Notes: a model not told the origin generated them from the letters alone. 64,000 nt of DNA from an uncultured Coriobacteriaceae bacterium (GCA_902778135.1 CACYWP010000005.1:1-64000), one strand, 5' to 3'. Positions 49,117 through 58,010 are shown, numbered from the stretch's first letter. Numbers and translations: made by a program.

Positions 49117-49174
49117 TGCCTGATGTCTGCTCGCACAGGCTCAGCAAGCTGTTATGGGTAAAACGAGGCGTCGC

Positions 49175-49357
49175 CTACGTGCCGCCCACGTTTCCTTCGT
49201 GGCCGTCGCAATCGTACCAAGCGCCACCAGCGATAACCTCTAGCTGCTCGTCGGTAAGCTCTTAGCCCTGCTCCGTAGCGAGCGCTACGAGTTCCTCGCT
49301 CGACTTGCATGCCTTGGCCCGCTCGATAATGTCAGGGTTAAGGTCCTTGATGTCCAT
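49175..49357 (-). pseudogene. Nif11-type RiPP precursor interrupted by a TAA codon
   Basis: GAAAGGAGGGCCC is followed by ATG at 49357. The frame reads 31 codons (DLNPDIIERAKACKSSEELV, ALATEQG), then TAA at 49262-49264, then continues in the same frame for 28 codons: ELTDEQLEVIAGG, AWYDCDGHEGNVGGT, TAG. Nif11 leaders have a residue such as Tyr or Ile in place of the stop (EEGYELTDEELEAIAGG), so a single base changed TAT/TAC to TAA. The Gly-Gly cleavage site and a 15-residue core with one Cys remain. No maturation enzyme lies nearby. Confidence 0.7.
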
Positions 49358-49508
49358 GGGCCCTCCTTTCGTCAATCGCGCTTCCACCTCTGGAGGTGAT
49401 ACCGCCGTCTCCAGCGTATCGTCTCGGAACGATTCTTCAAAGAGAACGGGAGCGGGTGCTTCTATAGTAGACAGGAGAGGCAACCACAAAGGAGTGGGAT
49501 AAGAACTC

Positions 49509-50096
49509 ATGCCAAACAAAGTGCAGCGCAGGGGCGGACTCTTCGGCAGGTTGATTGCCCTTTTCCTCGCAACGTTAACCATTAGCGCAACCGCCAACTC
49601 CGGCTACGCAATCATCGCCGTGATGAGAGACGACTTCGTCAACAAGCGTAAATGGTTCACCGAGGACGAGATGAGCGACTACATCGCCATCGCCCAGAGC
49701 TGTCCCGGACCCATGGCAGTCACCTCATCCATGGTCGTGGGCTTCCAGAGCGCAGGCATCCTCGGCTCGCTCGCTGCGGTCTGGGGCGTCATCACCCCAC
49801 CGTTCGCGATTATGGTGCTTGTCTCCATCTTCTATCAAACCATTGTGAGCAATCCCTACGTCACCATCTTCATGCGCGGCATGCAGATGGGCGTCGTGGC
49901 CATGTTGCTTGACGTCTGCATCGGACTCTTCCTCAACGCCACGAAGAAGCCGGGCATCTACCCACTCGTCGTCATGGCGATAGCCTTCCTGTATGTGCGG
50001 CTCACAAACTGCTCCATCATGTGGCTCGCCATCGGCTGTGGCGTGGCTGGCGCTATAAGGGCTTTGCTCGTAAAGAGGGAGGTCGAGGCAGCATGA
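49509..50096 (+). CDS. Chromate transporter (CHR), first half
   Basis: 195 aa, about 5-6 membrane segments. AIAQSCPGPMAVTSSMVVGF is the CHR motif (PGP). Short-chain CHR proteins work as pairs encoded by adjacent genes. The stop overlaps the ATG of the second gene (ATGA at 50093-50096). AGGAG lies 14 nt before the ATG, a long spacing. Substrate may be chromate/sulfate or another anion. Confidence 0.85.
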   Translation: MPNKVQRRGGLFGRLIALFLATLTISATANSGYAIIAVMRDDFVNKRKWFTEDEMSDYIAIAQSCPGPMAVTSSMVVGFQSAGILGSLAAVWGVITPPFAIMVLVSIFYQTIVSNPYVTIFMRGMQMGVVAMLLDVCIGLFLNATKKPGIYPLVVMAIAFLYVRLTNCSIMWLAIGCGVAGAIRALLVKREVEAA

Positions 50097-50665
50097 CTGA
50101 CTCGATAATCCTCCTGCGCGTCTTTATCGCCTTCCTGCGAATCGGAGCTATCGCATTCGGCGGCGCCTATGCAGCCATCCCCTTAGTCGAGCAGGAGGTG
50201 GTTACAAACGAAGGCTTCATGACCTACGCCGAGTTTGCCGACCTGCTCGCTTTGGACGAAATCACACCGGGCCCTATTCTCATCAACAGCGCCACCTTTG
50301 TAGGCATGAAGGTTGCGGGCATGCCCGGAGCCATCGCCGCGACCCTTGGCTGCATCCTCATACCGTGCATCGTATCCGTCTCGCTGCTATTCCTCTTCCG
50401 CAAGTACAAGAACACGGTCCTGGTTCAGAGCATCGTCCTCACGCTAAAATGCATGGCTTTGGCGCTCATTGTCTCCACCATGATCAAGCTGGGGATGAAC
50501 GCAGTCATGCCGAGCGAGGCGCAAGCGGATATCCTGCACGGGACCTATGCGGTTGCAGTCATGGCTTTTGCCTTTTACCTCATACATGGGAAGAAGCTGA
50601 GTCCCTTGCCCGTCATGCTGGGCTGTGGCGCGCTGAACGTTATCGTGTCCATGTTGGGAATGTGA
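50093..50665 (+). CDS. Chromate transporter (CHR), second half
   Basis: 190 aa, about 5-6 membrane segments. IGAIAFGGAYAAIPLVEQEV and LALDEITPGPILINSATFVG are the paired CHR motifs. Translationally coupled with the first gene by a 4 bp overlap. Together the two make one antiparallel transporter. Confidence 0.87.
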   Translation: MTDSIILLRVFIAFLRIGAIAFGGAYAAIPLVEQEVVTNEGFMTYAEFADLLALDEITPGPILINSATFVGMKVAGMPGAIAATLGCILIPCIVSVSLLFLFRKYKNTVLVQSIVLTLKCMALALIVSTMIKLGMNAVMPSEAQADILHGTYAVAVMAFAFYLIHGKKLSPLPVMLGCGALNVIVSMLGM

Positions 50666-50734
50666 GCGCAACGCTTTCACGGGAAGCGATGGTGGGGGCA
50701 GGTCTCTTGACACCTGCCCCGTTTCACAACGGTG

Positions 50735-52216
50735 CTAACGCATGTCCTTGCGATTGGGCACCCAGTCGGCGGTCTCCTGGTACCAGGCGAGCAGGCGCTC
50801 GCGCATCTCGGCCACACGCTCCGCATAGGCCGGGTCGTCGATGCGATTGACCTGTTCGTGCGGGTCGATCTCCAGGTCGTACAGGGTGTCGCGCTCGTAG
50901 AGGCGCATGGTGTACTTGAGGTTGCCCATGCGGATCATCGTGGCGCGGGTGTGGTTGGGCCCCTCCTCGTGCTGGGTCGAGATGCGCGGCCAATACCTGT
51001 CACGCGGGTCGTCGTGGCCCAGCTCCATGGCCGGTCGGTCGCCAGCACCACGGCCGCCCTCGCAGAACACGGCATCCATGCCCGTGTCGTCACCGGCCAG
51101 CACCGGAAGCAGCGACGTTCCGAACTGCACATAGCCCAAGTCCACGTCGCACATGTCGGCCAGCGTCGCACAAAGGTCGTTGAGCTCGACCAAGGCCGGT
51201 GTCACGCGTGGCTTGCAGGGGATGCCTGCCGCCGGCTTCACGATGAGCGGCACATTGGTCAGCGCGTCCTCAAAGCAGTTCTGCACCTTCTCCACCAGGC
51301 CATAGTCGCCGGTATAGTCGCCGTGGTCGCTGAACACGAACACGGAGGTGTCGTCGTAGAGGCCCGTCTCGCGCAGCTTGTCCACGACCTGTCCCAACTG
51401 GTGGTCAAACTTCGCCACCATGTCCAGGTAGGTGCCGCGCAGCTCGTCCCAGCGCTCCTCGGGCCAGCGCGGGTCGAGGTCCATCTTGCGCACCGTCTCC
51501 GAGAGCATCGCCGGACCGTCCTCGCGGCGCGGGATGCGCGGCGGAAGGGCATCGCGATCGGTGGAGCCATACCAGGGCCTGGGACAGCCATAGGGCGGGT
51601 GTGGGAACATCAGCGTGCAATACACGAAGAATGGCCTGTCGGGATGTCCCCTCGCGCGCCGCTCCAGGTAACGCAGGCAGGCTTCGACGCAACCGTCATC
51701 GGCGCGACCATAGCCGTTCGGTGGCGTCTCGCCGATGTAGAACGAGTAGCTGTCCGGATCCCATTCGGGCACCACGCCACCCGCCGTGCCGTCATGGCCC
51801 ATCCCCGCCAGGGCGTCGATGCACACGTCCCGCTGGTTCTCGGGCCTGAGGCCGTCGTAGTACTCGTCACAATAGGCGGTCTTGGGCCTCGTGCCGGGCA
51901 CCACGTCGTTGCGCCCGATCCAGACGACCTCGTAGCCCGACTCCTTCATCGTGCGCAGGATGTTGGGCTCGTCCTCGCGCTGCAGGAAGTGCATCGTGCG
52001 GTGGCCCGTTGTATGCGGATACAGGCCAGAGAGGAAGCTGCAGCGGCTGGGCACGCACACGGGGTTCTGGCAGTAGGCGTTCTCGAAGGCCACGCCCTCC
52101 CCCGCCAACGCATCGAGGTTTGGGGTGCGGGCAGCAGGGTTCCCCAGGTAGTGCTGGGCGTCCGCACGCATCTGGTCCGCCACGAAATAGAGGATGTTGG
52201 GACGGTCTGCCCTCAT
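50735..52216 (-). CDS. Type I sulfatase with Cys-type active site
   Basis: 493 aa, alkaline-phosphatase superfamily. RPNILYFVADQMRAD gives the first metal site, and CVPSR (54-58) within NPVCVPSRCSFLSGLYPH is the sulfatase signature whose Cys54 is converted to formylglycine. FVFSDHGDYTGDYGLV supplies further metal ligands. No signal peptide, so it is cytoplasmic. It faces away from the radical SAM maturase at 52289, with 72 bp between. Substrate probably a sulfated sugar. Confidence 0.9.
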   Translation of the reverse strand: MRADRPNILYFVADQMRADAQHYLGNPAARTPNLDALAGEGVAFENAYCQNPVCVPSRCSFLSGLYPHTTGHRTMHFLQREDEPNILRTMKESGYEVVWIGRNDVVPGTRPKTAYCDEYYDGLRPENQRDVCIDALAGMGHDGTAGGVVPEWDPDSYSFYIGETPPNGYGRADDGCVEACLRYLERRARGHPDRPFFVYCTLMFPHPPYGCPRPWYGSTDRDALPPRIPRREDGPAMLSETVRKMDLDPRWPEERWDELRGTYLDMVAKFDHQLGQVVDKLRETGLYDDTSVFVFSDHGDYTGDYGLVEKVQNCFEDALTNVPLIVKPAAGIPCKPRVTPALVELNDLCATLADMCDVDLGYVQFGTSLLPVLAGDDTGMDAVFCEGGRGAGDRPAMELGHDDPRDRYWPRISTQHEEGPNHTRATMIRMGNLKYTMRLYERDTLYDLEIDPHEQVNRIDDPAYAERVAEMRERLLAWYQETADWVPNRKDMR

Positions 52217-52288
52217 TGCGAAATCCCTTCGCCATCACTGCAACAGCTACCATCTTAGACGAGCATCCCCCCGACGAAGGGATCGTCC

Positions 52289-53374
52289 TTGGGCAGCATT
52301 TCGGTCATGGTCAAACCGGCATCGAGCGCCTGCAACCTGCGGTGCCGCTACTGCTTCTATGCGGACGAGGCCGCCTCGCGCGTGGTGGCAGGCCATGGGG
52401 TGATGACGGCCGAGACGACATCGCTGCTGGTACAGCGCCTCGCCGAAGCCGTGGGCTACGCATGCGATGCGCACGTCAGCTTTCAGGGCGGCGAGCCCAC
52501 GGTGGCGGGGCTCGACTGGCTTCGCGCCTTCGTGGCGGAAATGGACCGCTACCCGGGCGTCACGCCGCACTGGTCCATACAGACCAACGCCACGTTGCTC
52601 GACGAGGCATGGGTGCGCTTCTTCAAGGAGCGCGACTTCCTCGTCGGCGTGAGCCTGGACGGCCCGCGCGCCCACACCGACCGCTTCCGCCGCGACGCCG
52701 ACGACGTGGGGGTCTACACCCGCGCGATGCAGGGCATCAGGCTGCTGGAGGAGGCGGACGTCGCGTACAACGTCCTCACCGTGGTCACGCGCCAGCTGGC
52801 GCAAAAGCCCAAGCAGCTCATGGCGTTTTACGTGCAGCAGGACCTGGTCGACGTGCAGCTGATACCCTGCCTGCCACCGCTCGATGGCACCGACGACGGC
52901 ATGAGCCTGCGACCGGCGGACTATCGCAGCTTCTACCTGGGACTTTTCCGCGCATGGAAGAAGGTGCTCGAGAGCCAGCGCCTCATCCGCATCAACCTTT
53001 TCGATAACCTGCTGGGCATGCTGGAGGGCTACGCGCCTTACCAGTGCGGCATGCTGGGACGCTGCACCGTGCAGTACGTGGTAGAGGCCAACGGCGACGT
53101 CTATCCCTGCGACTTCTACTGCTTGGACGAACACCTGCTGGGCAACCTCGCCGACGCGCCGTTGCGCGAGTTGGGCACAAACGCAGCCGCCCAGCGGTTC
53201 CTCGACGGTGGGGCATGCCGGCGCGAGCCGTGCGCCACCTGCCAGTTTGCCCGCATCTGCAACGGCGGCTGCCGGCGCCAGAACGTCTGCTACCTCGCCA
53301 AGGACGGCTGTGCCTACCAGGATGTTCTTGCCGAGATCCTCCCTGCCCTGGCCCAGCTCTACGGGCTGGCCTAG
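52289..53374 (+). CDS. Anaerobic sulfatase-maturating radical SAM/SPASM enzyme
   Basis: 361 aa. The start is TTG at 52289 (AAGGGATCG upstream), giving MGSISVMVKPASSACNLRCR with Cys15, Cys19, Cys22 of CxxxCxxC, followed by FQGGEPT and the SPASM cysteines in CGMLGRCTVQYVVEANGDVYPCDFYC (in parts) and CATCQFARICNGGCRRQNVC. It oxidises the active-site Cys of the neighbouring sulfatase to formylglycine without oxygen. The family, position and the partner's Cys-type motif agree. Confidence 0.9.
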   Translation: MGSISVMVKPASSACNLRCRYCFYADEAASRVVAGHGVMTAETTSLLVQRLAEAVGYACDAHVSFQGGEPTVAGLDWLRAFVAEMDRYPGVTPHWSIQTNATLLDEAWVRFFKERDFLVGVSLDGPRAHTDRFRRDADDVGVYTRAMQGIRLLEEADVAYNVLTVVTRQLAQKPKQLMAFYVQQDLVDVQLIPCLPPLDGTDDGMSLRPADYRSFYLGLFRAWKKVLESQRLIRINLFDNLLGMLEGYAPYQCGMLGRCTVQYVVEANGDVYPCDFYCLDEHLLGNLADAPLRELGTNAAAQRFLDGGACRREPCATCQFARICNGGCRRQNVCYLAKDGCAYQDVLAEILPALAQLYGLA

Positions 53375-53428
53375 CGGACGACCTGCCACGGGGCCAGCCC
53401 ATGGCAGGCGTCAGGGAACCGATGCGCG

Positions 53429-54376
53429 CTAGTACGCCAAGCCGTCCTCGCCGCAGAAGAGCTTGGTCGAGATGTAGCGCTCGCCCGTGTCCGGCGCGAT
53501 CGTGACCACCGTCTTGCCGGGGCCCAGCTCGCGCGCGAGCTTGAGCGCCGCCACCACGTTGGTGCCCGACGAGATGCCGCACATCAGGCCCTCCTCGCGG
53601 GCCAAGCGGCGCGCCATCTCCAGGGCCTCGATGTCCGTCACGATGCAGATGTCGTCGTAGACCTGACGGTCGAGAATCTCGGGAATGATGCCGTCACCGA
53701 TGCCCATCTGCAGGTGCGTGCCAACGGGACGACCCGAGAGGATGGCTGCCTGGTCGGGCTCGACCGCCCAGATGCGCACGTCGGGGTTCACGGCACGCAG
53801 CACGGCGCCCACGCCCGTGATGGTCCCACCCGTGCCGATGCCCGAGCAGAAGCCGTCGATGCGCGAGTCGGCGTCGGCGATGATCTCGGCCGCCGTGTGC
53901 TCGCGATGGGCCCACAGGTTGTCGACGTTCTCGAACTGTTGCGGCACGTAGACGCGCGAGTCCTCCTCGGCCATGCGCAGCGCGCGCTTGATGCAGCGGT
54001 CCACGCATGCCCCGATGTCGCCGTCATCGTGCTCGAGGATGACCTGGGCGCCATAGTGCACGACCAGACGCCGGCGCTCGACGGACACGGAGTCGGGCAT
54101 GATGATCTTGGCCTGGTAGCCCAGCACCGACGCCACCAGCGCGAGGCCGATGCCCTGGTTGCCACTCGTAGGCTCGACGATGATGGAGTCCGGGTGCAGC
54201 TCGCCGCGCGCCTCCGCGGCACGCACCATCTGCAGCGCCGTGCGGGTCTTGATGGAGCCGCCGACGTTGGTGGCTTCGAACTTCACCAGGATGCGCGCGC
54301 AGTCGGCGTCGGGGATGTGGTTCAGGCGGATGAGCGGGGTGTGCCCGACAGCCTCCAGGATGTTGTCGTAGACCAT
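53429..54376 (-). CDS. cysK: Cysteine synthase (O-acetylserine sulfhydrylase)
   Basis: 315 aa. PLP lysine K43 in GGSIKTRTALQM (SIKTR rather than the usual SVKDR), the asparagine loop EPTSGNQGIGLA, and GIGTGGTITG for the phosphate of PLP. Makes cysteine from O-acetylserine (cysE at 5.3 kb) and sulfide. Start at 54376 follows GAGAGAGGAAC; the frame is open 10 codons upstream. The T in SIKTR occurs in some anaerobe paralogues, so an allied activity is possible. Confidence 0.85.
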   Translation of the reverse strand: MVYDNILEAVGHTPLIRLNHIPDADCARILVKFEATNVGGSIKTRTALQMVRAAEARGELHPDSIIVEPTSGNQGIGLALVASVLGYQAKIIMPDSVSVERRRLVVHYGAQVILEHDDGDIGACVDRCIKRALRMAEEDSRVYVPQQFENVDNLWAHREHTAAEIIADADSRIDGFCSGIGTGGTITGVGAVLRAVNPDVRIWAVEPDQAAILSGRPVGTHLQMGIGDGIIPEILDRQVYDDICIVTDIEALEMARRLAREEGLMCGISSGTNVVAALKLARELGPGKTVVTIAPDTGERYISTKLFCGEDGLAY

Positions 54377-54532
54377 GCAACGTTCCTCTCTCGCGTTCGT
54401 TGCCAAACGGTCATTCTAGCAGTGAGAACCCTCCATTGCAGCAATTGCTACGGGAGCGGTCTGCAGGCCCCATGGCAAGGGGGCCGCGAGCCGAAGGACG
54501 GCCAACGACCCCCACCTGTTGTCCGGCACCCG

Positions 54533-57232
54533 CTACAGCAGCCTGCCGTACCGTGCCATATAGACGCGGCGCACCAACAGCACGCAGGCACCGTATGCGG
54601 CAACCACCAGCACGATCGCGCCGATGGCACCGATAGGCAGAACGGCGAGGTCGATCACGCGGCCCGCAGGCGTCAGGCACATCAGCGCCGCTACCACGAT
54701 CCCCATCACGCCCAGGACGCCGATCTGCCAGGACGCGCGGCTCTGCCTGAAGGGCATGCGCTCGGTGCGCAGCAGATGCACCGCCAGAACCTGCGTGACC
54801 ATGCTCTCCAGCAGCCAGCCCGCCTGAAACGTCGCGGCGAAGCGCAGCTGGCCCGCCGCATCCAATGCGCCCCACGGAGCCCCGCACACGGCCGGGCAGA
54901 CCACCAGATAGAGCAGCATGAACGTAATCACGTCAAAGACCGAGCTGATGGGCCCGATCCAGCGCATGAAGCTGCCGATGGAGCGGGCGTCCCAGCTCTG
55001 CGGCATGCGCAGGGCCTCGTCGTCCACCGCATCCCACGGCATGGCGATGCAGGTGATGTCGTACACGAAGTTGAGGAACAGGAGCTGCACCGCCGTCATC
55101 GGCAGGAAGGGCAGGAAGGCGCTTGCCACCAGCACGCTGAAGACGTTTCCGAAGTTCGAGCTCGCCGTCATCTTGACGTACTTGTTCATGTTGGCGAAGG
55201 TGCGACGCCCTCCCTCGACGCCACGCTCCAGCACCATCAGGTCCTTCTCCAGCAGGATGATGTCCGCCGCCTCCTTGGCCACGTCCGCGCCCGTGTCGAC
55301 CGACACGCCGCAGTCCGCCTGGCGCATGGCCGCCGCGTCATTGACGCCATCGCCCATGAAGCCCACGACATGACCGTCTTGCTGCAGCGCTGCCACCACG
55401 CGCGCCTTCTGGTCTGGGCTGAGCTTGGCGAACACGGTCGTCTCCTCGACCGCCCGGCGCAGCTCGCCGTCGCCGAGCGCCTCCACCTGCGTGCCTTCCA
55501 GCACGCCGCTGACATCAAGTCCCAGGTCCTTGCACACATGGCATGCCACGCGCAGGGAGTCGCCCGTCAGCACCTTGGTCGCCACGCCATGGGCCGCCAA
55601 CGCCTCGATGGCCTCGCCCGCATCCTCCTTGGGCGGGTCGAGGAACGCCAGATAGCCCACGAGCGTCATGTCGCGCTCGTGCTCCACGCTCAGCTGGCCG
55701 ACGCCCGCAGGCTCGTCCTTGCAGGCCACACCCAGTACGCGCATGCCGTCGTCGGACAGGTCGCGACCACGCTCCAGGACCTCTGCCTCCAGCTCGCCGG
55801 TCAGGGTCACCACGTGCCCGTCAAGCTCGACGCTGCTGCAGACGCCCAGGATCTCCTCCAGCGCTCCCTTGGTGATCATCCGCGTATGGCCGGCCTCGTC
55901 GCCCACCACCACGCTCACGCGACGGCGCTCGTAGTCGAAGGGCAGCTCGTCGACGAGGAAGTTGTCCTGCACCAGGGCCTGGTCGTCGAGACCGGTCTCC
56001 TCGTGCGCGCAGCGGATGATCGCCGTGTCGATGAGGTTGAGCATGCCCGTCTCGAAGTGGCTGTTGAGAAACGCATACCGCAGGACCCGGGCATCCTCGT
56101 TTCCCGCCACGTCCAGATGGAGCTCCAGCACCACGCGATCCTCGGTGAGTGTGCCGGTCTTGTCGCAGCACAGCACGTCGATCGAGCCGAGGTTCTGGAT
56201 GGCGTCCAGGCGCTTGACGATCACGCGACCGCGGGACAGGTCGACGGCGCCCTTGGCCAGGCAGGTGGTGACGATCATCGGCAGCATCTCGGGCGTCAGG
56301 CCCACCGCCACCGAGAGCGAGAAGAGCAGCGCATCGAGCCAGTTGCCCTTGGTCAGCGCGTTGATGGCGAACACGATGGGAACGACGACGACCATGAGGC
56401 GAACCAGCAGCATGGACACGTCGCGGATGCCGCGGTCATAGGCCGTCTCCTTGCCCGAGGCATCCAATCGCGCGGCGATGCTGCCCAGCTCGGTCTGCTC
56501 CCCCACGCGCACGGCAACGCCCACGCCCGTGCCCGAGATGACCGTCGTGCCCAGGAACGCGAGGTTGGCCGCCTCGAGCGGCGGGACGAGACCGTCGGTG
56601 GTGGCGGGAAGCTTCTCTATGGCATCCGACTCGCCCGTCAGGGCCGACTGCCCCACGAAGAGGTCGCGAGCGGCAATGATGCGCAGGTCGGCGGGCACGA
56701 TGTCGCCCGCAGCCAGGTGCACGACATCGCCCACCACGACCTCGTCGAGCGGAATCTCGGCACGGCCAGCCCCCTGGCGCTCCACGCAGCAGGTGGTCTC
56801 GATGCTCTCGGAGAGCGCGGCGGCGGCGTCGGCCCCACGCGCCTCCTGCACGAAGCGCAGGATCACCGAAACGAGCGCCATCGCCGCAATGAGCAGGGGC
56901 GTTGCGGGGTCCTTCGTGCCAGGCGCAGCAAAGACGACGTCCGTGGCCAGGGACACCGCACCCAGCGCCAGCAGGATGAGCACGAAGGGGTCGCCACAGG
57001 CGGCGAGCAGCCGCCGCCACGCCGGCACACGCTGCGTCTGCGCCATGAGGTTGGCGCCATGCTCGGCACGCGAGGCCTCGACCTCGTCGGGCGTCAATCC
57101 CGTTCGGCGGGTGTGCAGCTCCTCGCAGACGCCCTGCACATCGAGCGTCGCGACGTAGGCAAGCCAAGTCTGCTCCATGACCCCCGTCGGGTTGGAGCGC
57201 AGCTCCTTGCGCATGGTCTTCTTGGTCATCAT
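54533..57232 (-). CDS. mgtA: Magnesium-translocating P-type ATPase
   Basis: 899 aa. LTGES (198-202), the P3B-type TPEMLPMIVTTCLAKGA (313-329), phosphorylated Asp357 in CDKTGTL, and GDGVNDAAAMRQADCGVSVD in the P domain. Ten membrane helices are expected. Imports Mg2+ at low external magnesium. ATGATG start at 57232 with AGGAGG 4-9 nt upstream. The leader carries a 29-codon frame and alternative hairpins. Confidence 0.92.
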   Translation of the reverse strand: MMTKKTMRKELRSNPTGVMEQTWLAYVATLDVQGVCEELHTRRTGLTPDEVEASRAEHGANLMAQTQRVPAWRRLLAACGDPFVLILLALGAVSLATDVVFAAPGTKDPATPLLIAAMALVSVILRFVQEARGADAAAALSESIETTCCVERQGAGRAEIPLDEVVVGDVVHLAAGDIVPADLRIIAARDLFVGQSALTGESDAIEKLPATTDGLVPPLEAANLAFLGTTVISGTGVGVAVRVGEQTELGSIAARLDASGKETAYDRGIRDVSMLLVRLMVVVVPIVFAINALTKGNWLDALLFSLSVAVGLTPEMLPMIVTTCLAKGAVDLSRGRVIVKRLDAIQNLGSIDVLCCDKTGTLTEDRVVLELHLDVAGNEDARVLRYAFLNSHFETGMLNLIDTAIIRCAHEETGLDDQALVQDNFLVDELPFDYERRRVSVVVGDEAGHTRMITKGALEEILGVCSSVELDGHVVTLTGELEAEVLERGRDLSDDGMRVLGVACKDEPAGVGQLSVEHERDMTLVGYLAFLDPPKEDAGEAIEALAAHGVATKVLTGDSLRVACHVCKDLGLDVSGVLEGTQVEALGDGELRRAVEETTVFAKLSPDQKARVVAALQQDGHVVGFMGDGVNDAAAMRQADCGVSVDTGADVAKEAADIILLEKDLMVLERGVEGGRRTFANMNKYVKMTASSNFGNVFSVLVASAFLPFLPMTAVQLLFLNFVYDITCIAMPWDAVDDEALRMPQSWDARSIGSFMRWIGPISSVFDVITFMLLYLVVCPAVCGAPWGALDAAGQLRFAATFQAGWLLESMVTQVLAVHLLRTERMPFRQSRASWQIGVLGVMGIVVAALMCLTPAGRVIDLAVLPIGAIGAIVLVVAAYGACVLLVRRVYMARYGRLL

Positions 57233-57245
57233 GGGCCTCCTATCG

Positions 57246-57291
57246 CATGCCGGACGAACATGCGGCATGACGGGACGAGTCGTGCGTCATG
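57246..57291 (-). promoter_or_regulatory. Two mutually exclusive leader hairpins before mgtA
   Basis: In the RNA, CATGACG (57291-57285) can pair with CGTCATG (57272-57266), or CATGCCG (57269-57263) with CGGCATG (57252-57246). The two share bases 57266-57269 and cannot form together. The second ends 4 nt before the AGGAGG site (57241-57236) and would hinder ribosome binding. I could not match this to the M-box consensus. Confidence 0.5.
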
Positions 57292-57302
57292 GGAGGCTCG
57301 GG

Positions 57303-57392
57303 TCAGATGTGGCAGGAAAGGCTCACTTGGACGGACTGGTCCCATGGCGCGGTCTGTATGCACGGTTTGCAACTATTGCCGTCGGCGTCCAT
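57303..57392 (-). CDS. Putative 29-codon leader ORF of mgtA
   Basis: ATG at 57392 follows AGAGGGGG at a suitable distance and reads MDADGNSCKPCIQTAPWDQ then ten more residues to TGA at 57303-57305. It lies between the predicted promoter and mgtA, and its stop is 11 nt before the first of two alternative hairpins. Small leader ORFs with acidic N-termini and Pro codons regulate mgtA in enterobacteria through ribosome stalling at low Mg2+; the analogy here is inference. Coding is not proven. Confidence 0.4.
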   Translation of the reverse strand: MDADGNSCKPCIQTAPWDQSVQVSLSCHI

Positions 57393-57431
57393 GGGCACCC
57401 CCTCTACATCAAAGGTGAAATGGCCTTATAC

Positions 57432-57460
57432 ACTATATGCTCTACCCCGCCTAGGGGCAA
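57432..57460 (-). promoter_or_regulatory. Predicted mgtA promoter
   Basis: Minus strand TTGCCC (57460-57455), 17 bp, TATAGT (57437-57432), which puts the start near 57425 and gives a ~190 nt leader. The AT-rich -10 region stands out from its surroundings. Confidence 0.55.
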
Positions 57461-57500
57461 GATTCGGTTCACGGAATGCGCCTGTTGCCGGGCTGCCGGT

Positions 57501-57581
57501 CCGACCGTCTGGGACGGTTCTCCCCGGTCGAAACGTCTGATACCACCCGACCGTCTGGGACGGTTCTCCCCGGTCGAAACG
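57501..57581. repeat. Two perfect 35-bp direct repeats with internal dyad
   Basis: Bases 57501-57535 and 57547-57581 are identical and are separated by 11 bp. Each holds CGACCG and CGGTCG as a dyad plus GGGACGG/CCGGTC-type internal complementarity, so each can fold. They lie directly after the stop of the DUF202 gene and may act as tandem terminators. Confidence 0.85.
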
Positions 57582-57875
57582 CTACCGGTTCATGGCGGGG
57601 CTGTCCCTCAGGCCGTCCAGGCGCCTCTTCGCCTGCCAGCTGTAGCGGCTACCCACCAGCATCACCACGGCGGCCGTGAGCACCAGCACGTATCCGATGG
57701 CAACCAGCATCGCCGACGTCTGCAGGATCACCAGGCCCGCACCAGATGCCAACAGGCCCAGCGCCGTGCGGCTGATCGCCAGGAAGGTGCGGATGAGCGC
57801 GAACTTGGTCCGGTCGTAAGCCAGATGGTCGCGCAGGATCATGTCGTCCTCGTGGTTCTTGTACTCGTACTCCAT
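57582..57875 (-). CDS. DUF202 family membrane protein
   Basis: 97 aa. DHLAYDRTKFALIRTFLAI followed by three hydrophobic stretches is the DUF202 pattern. GGGAGGAGAG precedes the ATG at 57875. Function unknown; related proteins are found next to transporters and in polyphosphate-related proteins. Confidence 0.8.
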   Translation of the reverse strand: MEYEYKNHEDDMILRDHLAYDRTKFALIRTFLAISRTALGLLASGAGLVILQTSAMLVAIGYVLVLTAAVVMLVGSRYSWQAKRRLDGLRDSPAMNR

Positions 57876-58010
57876 GCGTCTCTCCTCCCGCTCGGTACGC
57901 ACTCATGATACGGTGCGGGCCAGACCGCGCCGCAGGAGGGGGCCCAACATCGAACAGCGTTCGACGACAGCTGGCCCGAGGACGTTCGTACGATGCAACG
58001 GCGTAACGCG

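Noticed and set aside
53714..57418. A 1234-codon open frame on the plus strand
   Set aside because: It lies antisense to cysK and mgtA, has His/Arg/Gln-rich composition without domains, and arises from GC-rich codon bias on the other strand.
57233..57425. M-box magnesium riboswitch
   Set aside because: The conserved AGGTGAGGCTCCT start and the ACGCC-AATGGG core of the M-box could not be found; only loose fragments fit.
57501..57581. Minimal CRISPR array
   Set aside because: Only two repeats with an 11 bp spacer, no cas genes, and each repeat is self-complementary like a terminator.
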